From CAZDJQ01 sp964505765 (GTDB lineage Bacteria; Patescibacteriota; Microgenomatia; UBA12405; JAHJSD01), in NCBI GenBank assembly GCA_964505765.1, contig CAZDJQ010000023.1, positions 1-12,920 of the forward strand: a stretch of DNA of 12,920 nucleotides, given 5' to 3'. Position numbers and translations under genes: made by a program. The notes under the pieces were generated by a model. That model did not search any database. It was not told the DNA's origin and was given only the letters and a program-made list of their open reading frames with translations. Positions 1-5,521 of the stretch are shown in pieces; position 1 is the first letter of the stretch, and every line of letters begins with the position of its first letter.

Positions 1-2
1 TG

Positions 3-1190
3 GCTTTTTTGGAAGGAGAAGTAGCCAAAACAGAAGAGTATTTAGATGTTTTGTCAACCACGGTTAAAAAATTATCGGAAAAACAAAAATCTTTATTAGC
101 GGCGCGGTCAGGGCAGTTTACTACCAGCGTTGGCAATGTGCCGATAAGTACAATTTCTTGTTCCGGACCGTCGGGAAGCCCAAGTTATTGCAACCCCGGC
201 GGCGGTAATTGGTTTGCGGCATTTTCATTTGGCGGTTGGACCCATCGAAAGGGGATGAGTCAATACGGAGCGAAAGGACGGGCAGAAGACGGACAGAATT
301 ATAAAGATATTTTAAAGGCTTATTACGGCAAGGAACCGGTAAGCAAGGATACCGGCGGGACAATTTCAGTGGCGGGTTATGAACCTTTGGAATTTGAAAG
401 TTATTATCTTATGGGAATCGCGGAAATGCCGTCAAGCTGGCCGATGGAGGCGTTAAAAGCGCAAGCAATTGCTGCTAGAACTTATGCTTTTCGTTATAAA
501 GTTGACGGAAAGACAATTTGCACTACCCAGTCTTGTCAAGTTTTTAACAATAATAAAGCGGCTACCGTAGCAAATGATTCTGGACATGCTTGGCATCAAG
601 CGGTTGAAGCGACTCGGGGGGAAGTGATTGAAGATGTAATTACCTATTATTCGTCAACTGCCGGCGGCTATTTAACCTATCCAAGCGGACATTGGGATAC
701 GGTTTGTGGAGATAATGGCTGTTGGCCGGATCAGGCCTGGGAAGTCAAAGCAAACTCTCCTTGGTTTTATAGTTCTTGGTATCGGGACGGGTTTAGGAAA
801 GATTCCCCTTCTTGTAATCGGAGTCATCCTTGGCTGAATGAAAAAGAAATGGCGGATATTTTAAATGCCTGGCTGGTATTGGACAAACAAGGGAATGATG
901 AGAGAATTTTGCCGGAAACAATTAACTCCTGCTCGATTGGCGGGGTTTCCGGAGATCCCTATTCTAAAGAGGATTTAAAGAATAAGGCAGACGAAAACGG
1001 TGGGGCCTTTACCAGTATTAGTTCTGTTGATGTGAGTTATAGCAGTGGTGGAAATACGGCTACGGTTAGCTTTAAAACTAACCGGGGAACAGTAAATATT
1101 TCCGGGTCAGAATTTAAGCAGGCGTTTAATTTAAGGGCGCCGGGTTATATTGCTATTCGTTCACCTTTATTTAATATTGAAAAGAATTAG
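3..1190 (+). CDS. SpoIID/LytB-domain protein, 5' truncated by window edge
   Basis: This is the C-terminal part of a SpoIID-family protein; the frame is open to the left edge, so the true start lies outside. Counting the TTG codon at base 9 as residue 1, residues 1-32 are Lys/Glu-rich and probably end a coiled coil. The SpoIID domain follows: a GMSQYGA motif (82-88, normally preceded by GHG but here by THR), then GIAEMPSSWP with Glu139 at the position of the catalytic acid, then EALKAQAIAARTYAF. Family members are lytic transglycosylases that cut peptidoglycan glycan strands outside the cytoplasm. Eight cysteines are spread through the visible part, which suggests disulfides in a secreted protein. 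The TAG stop overlaps a 28-base palindrome, and the convergent ftsH ends 30 bases further on. A role in wall remodelling is inferred from the family; the specific substrate is unknown. Confidence 0.85.
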   Translation, partial: AFLEGEVAKTEEYLDVLSTTVKKLSEKQKSLLAARSGQFTTSVGNVPISTISCSGPSGSPSYCNPGGGNWFAAFSFGGWTHRKGMSQYGAKGRAEDGQNYKDILKAYYGKEPVSKDTGGTISVAGYEPLEFESYYLMGIAEMPSSWPMEALKAQAIAARTYAFRYKVDGKTICTTQSCQVFNNNKAATVANDSGHAWHQAVEATRGEVIEDVITYYSSTAGGYLTYPSGHWDTVCGDNGCWPDQAWEVKANSPWFYSSWYRDGFRKDSPSCNRSHPWLNEKEMADILNAWLVLDKQGNDERILPETINSCSIGGVSGDPYSKEDLKNKADENGGAFTSISSVDVSYSSGGNTATVSFKTNRGTVNISGSEFKQAFNLRAPGYIAIRSPLFNIEKN

Positions 1191-1217
1191 TAGGGACAAT
1201 CCTAGGATTGTCCCTAC
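1190..1217. terminator. Perfect 28-base palindrome between convergent genes (terminator or REP-like)
   Basis: Every base from 1190 to 1217 pairs with its mirror position; the halves are GTAGGGACAATCCT and AGGATTGTCCCTAC. As RNA it can form a 12-bp stem with a CTAG loop. On + it is followed by a T-rich stretch (1221-1230), as in an intrinsic terminator; on - the following tract is less T-rich. It lies between the stop codons of two convergent genes. Perfect symmetry and the GTAGGGACAATCC type of sequence also suit a dispersed REP-like or MITE-like palindrome. Confidence 0.7.
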
Positions 1218-1220
1218 AAG

Positions 1221-4200
1221 TTATTTTTTAATTATTTCTTCAAACTCTTTCCGTTCCAGTGTTTCTTTTTCCAATAATTTTTCAGCAATTTTGTCTAATT
1301 TTTTACGGTGTTTTTTTAAGTATTTTTGCGCTTTTTTATAGGATTTTTCAATAAATTGTTTGATTTCTGCGTCTACCTGGGCTCGGGTCTCGGGAGAAAT
1401 ATCTTCAGGGTGGGAATAGCTTTGCCCCCATTCTGTGGTTTCAACTCGGGGACCGAAATAAAGCGGGCCCAAATTGCTCATCCCTAATTCAATTACCATT
1501 TTGCGGGCAATTTGAGTGGCGTGTTTAATGTCTTGAGCTGCACCCGAGGTCATTTCATTAAAAACCAATTCTTCGGCTGCCCGTCCCCCCATTAAAGTTG
1601 TAACTCGGGATAAAAGGCGGGTTTTGTCTTCATGGACCCGGTCCCTTTCCGGCGGCATTAAAGTAAACCCTAGCGCCATCCCACGGGAAACAATTGAAAT
1701 TTTTTCCACCGGGTCGGTTTTTTCTGAAAAATAACTGACAAGAGCATGGCCGGCTTCGTGATAAGCGGAGATTTTTTTCTCTTCTTCAGTGACCAATCTT
1801 TTCTTTTCCGGACCAAGCTTAACTTTGATGGAGGCTTCTTCTAGTTCTGAGTTGCTGATTTTATTTTTATTTCTTCTGGCCGCTAATATTGCTGCTTCAT
1901 TAAGCATATTTTCTAAATCAGCTCCGGAAAAGCCGACCGTTCTTCTGGCTAATTTTTGCCAAGAAACTTCCGAGCCAAAAGGTTTCCCCTGAGAATGAAG
2001 TTCTAAAATCTTTTCTCTTTCTTGCAAATCGGGCATACTTAACATAATTCGGCGGTCGAATCGACCCGGTCTGGTTAAAGCCGGATCAAGAATGTCCGGA
2101 CGGTTTGTTGCGGCAAGAATAACAATTGTTTCGTTTGGCTCCAATCCGTCCATTTCAACTAGGAGCTGGTTTAAAGTCTGCTCCCTTTCCCCATGACCTT
2201 GACCCATGGCCCCGCCGCCTCGAATTCCGCCGATGGCGTCGATTTCATCAATAAATATAATTGCTTTTTGAGCTTTTTGGGCAGTTTCAAATAAATCACG
2301 AACACGGGAGTTATGTAATAAAACTGGAATTTCGCCACCAAAAAAAGCTTCGTTTTCAATCCCGCATAAATCATAAACATAACCCTCATAAGGTTTCTTT
2401 TCTAGTTTTCTGACACGACATTTCTTGAATTGCGGATATTGATATTCTTTGTCTTTTAGAAAAGGATTACTTGTTTTGCCGATAATTATTTTCCAAGACT
2501 CGGTCTTGGGTAATGGTTTTTTGTTAATAACACGTCCTGCTTCAATAATTTCATGTTTTATCCCAACTTTTATTCCATGCATTGAACAAAGCCAAGACAA
2601 TTCTTTGATTAACTGATGGCTTACGGAGCAGGCGGTTAACTTTCCTGTTTTCGTTGTATATCCATCGCCATTTGTATAGCCTTTTAAATAAGCTAAGAAA
2701 TATTTTTTAGGCAGATCCCAAATGAAATTTGGAACATGTTTGCTGTGGCTGCCGTTGCCACAGTGCTTATCGAAAAATCGGCCTAGATGAGCAGAATAAT
2801 ATATTACTTTAGTACTGTTAGTCTTAGTTTTCACTATGGTTGGTACTTTTATTCCAAAGACTTTTTCAATCAGCTCTTTTGTGCGATTGATGAGCTTTTT
2901 CTCGTGTGAGCCAAAAGTAAATTCTAAGTTTCTTGTTCCTCGACCTTCAGCAGTGTAAAGACCAAATAGCTCCATTAACTCTGGACAAACTTTTACGCTA
3001 TCTGGGAGTTCTAACTTAACTGTTTTTTTAGAAACGTCTCGAGGCAAATGTTTTCCGCTTTGCCAGTTACTGATTGTCATTTGAGACACACCAACTTTTT
3101 CAGCTAATTGGGTTTGGCTTAGATTATCAGGATTTTGTCTGACGTATTCATATTTATCCCAAATTTCTTGATCATCGTTCCAAACATCTAAAGAAATTGG
3201 TTCATATTCAGGGAATTGATGCTGTTTTATATTGTGTTTAGTTTTCCCATCTTTTTCATCCCAATATCGAGTGTTCATTGGTAAGTTAACTAAAACATCG
3301 CCTTTTTTTATTTCAGAAACTTCTTTAGGAACTATCCAGCCTTGTTCACGGACAAAAACACTGTGATTACCAGTTGTCCTGATTGCCCCCCCCAAAAAGT
3401 GGATTTCAAATATTTCTTCGACTTTATGGCGATAAACGCCAGTTATTGATTGCCAGCAACTGTGATCAAAAACAGCCTTTTCTGTTTTATTTGATTTTGT
3501 TCCCCAAAATTTATTTTTGGCCTTTTCAAATCCCAGTGCTTTAACACCATCTACTTTTTTAATTTTGTCTGTTTCGTTTTGTTGATAAAATTCATCAACG
3601 AATTCTTTAATTGGTAGTAATTTATTATTTTTATTATCTTTAATTAGAATCGGAGTATCTCCTGTAACAGAGGCGCCGATGCCGACTAACATTTCCATAA
3701 ATTCCGACCCGGCCATATGTAAAAAAGGCACTTTGGCTTCACCGGCAACTGCCCGGGCCATTAAAGTTTTTCCGGTTCCGCTCGGGCCGACCAGCAAAAC
3801 GCCTTTTGGGGTTCTTGCTCCCATTTTCTCGTATTTTTTGGGGTTCTTGAGAAAATCAACCACTTCTTTTAATTCTTCCTTTGCCTCATTTAATCCGGCA
3901 ACATCATTAAAAGTGGCTTTGCCGTTTTTCTTAAAATATTTGGCTTTGGATTTGCCGAATGAAAAAATTCCGGATTGAGCTTTTGAGGCATTTTTATAAA
4001 TAAACCAAAGAAAAGCTCCGGTTAGAAGAATTGGGCCGATGCCGGCAATAATATTGCCGATTGTTTTAGTTAAGTCTTGATTGTCTACCTGAATATCGAC
4101 ACTAGTCGGATCAATATCTGCACTTTGTAAAATTTCAGAAAAGCTGATATTTGTTTCTTTTTGGGTGTAAACAAGTTGGTTGTTTTTTAATTGCAGTTGA

Positions 4201-4433
4201 ACGTTGTTGTCGGTCACTGTTATCTCTTCGACTTCGTCTTGTTTTATTTTTTCTAAAGCCGAGGATAAAGAAATTTCTTCCTGTCCGGGTTGGCCGGAAA
4301 GACTAAATCCAAAGGAAGCCAGGTAAAGAACGGCAAAAGCAATTAATACCCAACGAATAATTTTGTTGCTCTTTTTTTGCTTTTTCTTTTTTTTGTTCTT
4401 GATTTTGTTTATTCGTTTTTTTAGGTTTAACAT
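1221..4433 (-). CDS. ftsH: ATP-dependent zinc metalloprotease FtsH, with intein
   Basis: FtsH is a membrane-anchored hexameric AAA+ protease that extracts and degrades membrane and cytosolic proteins. The precursor has 1070 residues; removing the intein (255-708) leaves 616, normal for FtsH. Two transmembrane segments (about 25-44 and 128-147) flank a short outer domain. Walker A GPSGTGKT is at 216-223, the pore loop MLVG near 248-251, Walker B IIFIDEID at 725-732, and the second region of homology includes RPGRFDRRI. The zinc site is HEAGH at 892-896 with Asp968 (AAQDI) as third ligand. Two departures from the usual sequence are Ser218 for the second Pro of GPPGTGKT and Leu249 for the pore Phe. 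The N-terminus is unusually Lys-rich (residues 5-24). The start is the ATG 7 bases after a TATACT box. The divergent neighbour is the bPH2 membrane protein gene. Confidence 0.97.
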   Translation of the reverse strand: MLNLKKRINKIKNKKKKKQKKSNKIIRWVLIAFAVLYLASFGFSLSGQPGQEEISLSSALEKIKQDEVEEITVTDNNVQLQLKNNQLVYTQKETNISFSEILQSADIDPTSVDIQVDNQDLTKTIGNIIAGIGPILLTGAFLWFIYKNASKAQSGIFSFGKSKAKYFKKNGKATFNDVAGLNEAKEELKEVVDFLKNPKKYEKMGARTPKGVLLVGPSGTGKTLMARAVAGEAKVPFLHMAGSEFMEMLVGIGASVTGDTPILIKDNKNNKLLPIKEFVDEFYQQNETDKIKKVDGVKALGFEKAKNKFWGTKSNKTEKAVFDHSCWQSITGVYRHKVEEIFEIHFLGGAIRTTGNHSVFVREQGWIVPKEVSEIKKGDVLVNLPMNTRYWDEKDGKTKHNIKQHQFPEYEPISLDVWNDDQEIWDKYEYVRQNPDNLSQTQLAEKVGVSQMTISNWQSGKHLPRDVSKKTVKLELPDSVKVCPELMELFGLYTAEGRGTRNLEFTFGSHEKKLINRTKELIEKVFGIKVPTIVKTKTNSTKVIYYSAHLGRFFDKHCGNGSHSKHVPNFIWDLPKKYFLAYLKGYTNGDGYTTKTGKLTACSVSHQLIKELSWLCSMHGIKVGIKHEIIEAGRVINKKPLPKTESWKIIIGKTSNPFLKDKEYQYPQFKKCRVRKLEKKPYEGYVYDLCGIENEAFFGGEIPVLLHNSRVRDLFETAQKAQKAIIFIDEIDAIGGIRGGGAMGQGHGEREQTLNQLLVEMDGLEPNETIVILAATNRPDILDPALTRPGRFDRRIMLSMPDLQEREKILELHSQGKPFGSEVSWQKLARRTVGFSGADLENMLNEAAILAARRNKNKISNSELEEASIKVKLGPEKKRLVTEEEKKISAYHEAGHALVSYFSEKTDPVEKISIVSRGMALGFTLMPPERDRVHEDKTRLLSRVTTLMGGRAAEELVFNEMTSGAAQDIKHATQIARKMVIELGMSNLGPLYFGPRVETTEWGQSYSHPEDISPETRAQVDAEIKQFIEKSYKKAQKYLKKHRKKLDKIAEKLLEKETLERKEFEEIIKK
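2454..2981 (-). other. LAGLIDADG homing endonuclease domain of the intein
   Basis: Precursor residues about 485-660 contain two LAGLIDADG-type helices: LFGLYTAEG (489-497, acidic Glu496) and LKGYTNGDG (583-591, acidic Asp590). Two motifs in one chain are typical of monomeric enzymes that cut an intein-free allele and so spread the intein. Both metal-binding acids are present and the frame is unbroken, so the endonuclease looks intact rather than decayed. Its expected target is the ftsH sequence around the joined site, encoding VGIGASRVRD. Domain edges are approximate. Confidence 0.85.
3039..3122 (-). other. Cro/C1-type helix-turn-helix embedded in the intein
   Basis: Precursor residues 438-465 read LSQTQLAEKVGVSQMTISN and continue WQSGKHLP, the classic XRE pattern (L-x-Q-x-x-L-A-x-x-x-G-V-S-x-x-x-I-S-x-W-x-x-G-x-x-x-P). 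It lies between splicing block B and the first LAGLIDADG helix. The likely role is an extra DNA-recognition module for the endonuclease; binding to the ftsH locus itself is possible but not shown. The motif call is strong, the function is inferred. Confidence 0.8.
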
Positions 4434-4440
4434 GCTCCTA

Positions 4441-4468
4441 AGTATAACATATACCTGGGAAAGTTAAA
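4441..4468 (-). promoter_or_regulatory. ftsH promoter, leaderless geometry
   Basis: On the minus strand TTTAAC (4463-4468) is followed after 16 bases by TATACT (4441-4446), then 7 bases (TAGGAGC) and the ATG at 4433. Transcription would normally start about 7 bases after the -10, on or next to the ATG. The AGGAG would then be left out of the transcript, and it is also too close to the ATG to act as a usual Shine-Dalgarno. Confidence 0.6.
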
Positions 4469-4506
4469 TAAAAGCTAAGTTCCGGCGCCAACAAGTAATA
4501 GAATCT

Positions 4507-4542
4507 GTCAACTATCTGTTACGATCGTAATGGATAGTTGAC
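4507..4542. promoter_or_regulatory. 36-base near-perfect palindrome in the divergent ftsH/PH-gene region
   Basis: Bases 4507-4542 are symmetric over all 18 pairs except pairs 11 and 12, which are T/G and would be G-U wobbles in RNA. The outer arms are GTCAACTATC and GATAGTTGAC and the core is TTACGATCGTAA. It lies between two divergent promoters, 65 bases upstream of the right-hand -10 box and 60 bases upstream of the left-hand one. It could be an operator for a dimeric regulator, a dispersed REP-like element, or a cruciform-forming site. The rest of the 4434-4620 gap holds only the two promoters. Confidence 0.6.
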
Positions 4543-4585
4543 GGGTGGCGCAAAATAGAGAGTTTATTAAAAAATCATATCCTTC

Positions 4586-4613
4586 TTGTTAAAAAAATTA
4601 GCTTGGGTATAAT
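4586..4613 (+). promoter_or_regulatory. Promoter of the bPH2 operon, leaderless geometry
   Basis: TTGTTA (4586-4591), a 16-base spacer and a perfect TATAAT (4608-4613) are followed by AAGGCAA and the ATG at 4621. The 7-base gap puts the expected transcription start at the ATG. A possible TTG start at 4603 would place the -10 box inside the coding region, which is why ATG 4621 is chosen. Confidence 0.75.
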
Positions 4614-4620
4614 AAGGCAA

Positions 4621-5295
4621 ATGGCTGAAATCTACCGGCAAAAACCGCCAGCAAGAGGCGATCTTAAAAAGGAAGAAAAATTACAAAAAGAATCCAGGCC
4701 GAATAAGTATCGCCAAAAAGTGGATCAAATTACCGGCAAATCCGGTCATCCTTTTTCCGCTTTTCTGCCTCGCCCCAAACATTTGAGCTTTGAAGGGCAA
4801 TATGATAACGAAGAAATAATATTGCTGCTGAGAAAACATTTGATTACCCAAATAAATTGGGTGTTAGCCATTATAGCAATGATTTTGGCACCGCTGGTTT
4901 TGATGGGTTTCCCGTTGATTGATTTCTTGCCGTCGCGGTTTCAATTTGTGGTTATTTTAATGTGGTATCTTTTGGTTTTTGCCTTTTTTCTGGAAAGTTT
5001 TTTAGGCTGGTATTTTCATGTTTTTATTCTTACTGATAAACGGGTGGTTGATATTGATTTCTACAATTTGATTTATAGAGAAGTTTCAGTCGCCTCAATT
5101 GAAAAAATTGAAGACGTAACAGTAAAAGTAGGCGGGGTGATTCAAACCATTTTTGATTTTGGGATAGTGGTTATTCAAACCGCCGCTCAAATGTCTCAAC
5201 TTGAATTTGAGTATGTTCCTCAGCCGGGGAAAGTCTCTGAAGTTTTAAAACAGTTGATTCTAGAAAAAAAGAAAAGGAGAAAAAGCAATGAATAA
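4621..5295 (+). CDS. Bacterial PH-domain (bPH2-type) membrane protein
   Basis: This 224-residue protein begins with a hydrophilic, Lys/Arg-rich cytoplasmic stretch of about 75 residues. Two adjacent transmembrane segments follow (WVLAIIAMILAPLVLMGF and FVVILMWYLLVFAFFLESF). A bacterial PH fold comes next: FHVFILTDKRVVDIDFY, then SVASIEKIEDVTVKVGG, then FDFGIVVIQTA and a final FEYVPQPGKVSEVL helix. This order, membrane hairpin followed by one bPH2 domain, is common in CPR and Gram-positive genomes; the molecular role is not established. It is the first gene of a two-gene operon and overlaps the next gene by 8 bases. The upstream region is shared with the divergent ftsH, so both membrane-related genes may respond to the palindrome between them. 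Confidence 0.85.
   Translation: MAEIYRQKPPARGDLKKEEKLQKESRPNKYRQKVDQITGKSGHPFSAFLPRPKHLSFEGQYDNEEIILLLRKHLITQINWVLAIIAMILAPLVLMGFPLIDFLPSRFQFVVILMWYLLVFAFFLESFLGWYFHVFILTDKRVVDIDFYNLIYREVSVASIEKIEDVTVKVGGVIQTIFDFGIVVIQTAAQMSQLEFEYVPQPGKVSEVLKQLILEKKKRRKSNE
5274..5279 (+). promoter_or_regulatory. Shine-Dalgarno for the 77-residue protein
   Basis: AAGGAG lies 8 bases before the ATG at 5288, inside the end of the upstream gene. It is the clearest Shine-Dalgarno in the window and belongs to the internal gene of an operon, in contrast with the first genes, which appear leaderless. It fixes the start of the downstream gene. Confidence 0.75.
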
Positions 5296-5521
5296 CGATT
5301 TAATTGATATTCTTTTAAATATTTCGATTTGGTCGGTAGTAAAGATATTTATACTGGTCGCCTTGGCGATTTATTTGGTTTTTGCAGTTGTAGTTATTCG
5401 GCAAGTTAATACGATGACCAAGGTGGTTTCCGGCGAGTTGGATATTCCGTTAAAAATACTGTCTTGGTTTCATTTATTAATCACTCTTATTGTAATTAGT
5501 TTGGCGGTTATTGTTTTGTAG
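5288..5521 (+). CDS. Small two-helix membrane protein, hypothetical
   Basis: This 77-residue protein has two predicted transmembrane helices: about residues 15-37 (VVKIFILVALAIYLVFAVVV) and 57-77 (ILSWFHLLITLIVISLAVIV). The linker between them is short and polar (RQVNTMTKVVSGELDIP). I do not recognise a function. The shape resembles small conserved CPR membrane proteins annotated only as domains of unknown function, possibly DUF5657, but I could not check this. The start overlaps the bPH2 gene by 8 bases and has a good Shine-Dalgarno, so the two are translationally linked and may work together in the membrane. Its 3' end overlaps the convergent thiolase-fmt gene by 14 bases. Confidence 0.75.
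   Translation: MNNDLIDILLNISIWSVVKIFILVALAIYLVFAVVVIRQVNTMTKVVSGELDIPLKILSWFHLLITLIVISLAVIVL

Larger units (their letters stand above)
2310..3671 (-). mobile_element. Intein with LAGLIDADG homing endonuclease inside ftsH
   Basis: This in-frame insertion of 454 codons is residues 255-708 of the FtsH precursor. Block A is SVTGDTPILI, so the first residue is Ser rather than Cys. Block B is TTGNHSVFV with Thr354 and His357. Block F is VYDLCGIENEAFFGG and lacks the usual His. Block G is VLLHN followed by Ser709, giving the penultimate His, terminal Asn and Ser+1 needed for class 1 splicing. The splice junction would read VGIGA-SRVRDLF, the uninterrupted FtsH sequence. Three hand-counted 60-base lines inside (3121-3300) have 57/180 G+C, against 88/180 in lines of host ftsH (1441-1500, 1561-1680), consistent with separate ancestry. 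All splicing residues are present, so it is probably active. Confidence 0.95.

Noticed and set aside
3386..3393. Frameshift at the eight-C run
   Set aside because: The frame is intact on both sides and encodes intein block B directly after it, so there is no frameshift in this sequence.
3679..3978. Plus-strand open frame opposite ftsH
   Set aside because: It is antisense to conserved AAA+ codons, resembles no family and has no start signal; the same holds for the frames at 1789-1992, 6433-6744 and 9906-10211.
4507..4542. TTGACA or TTGACG in the palindrome arms as -35 boxes
   Set aside because: Neither has a plausible -10 box 16-18 bases downstream on its strand.
4603..4620. TTG start for the bPH2 protein, six codons upstream
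   Set aside because: It would put the perfect TATAAT box inside the coding region; ATG 4621 fits the promoter spacing seen at other genes.
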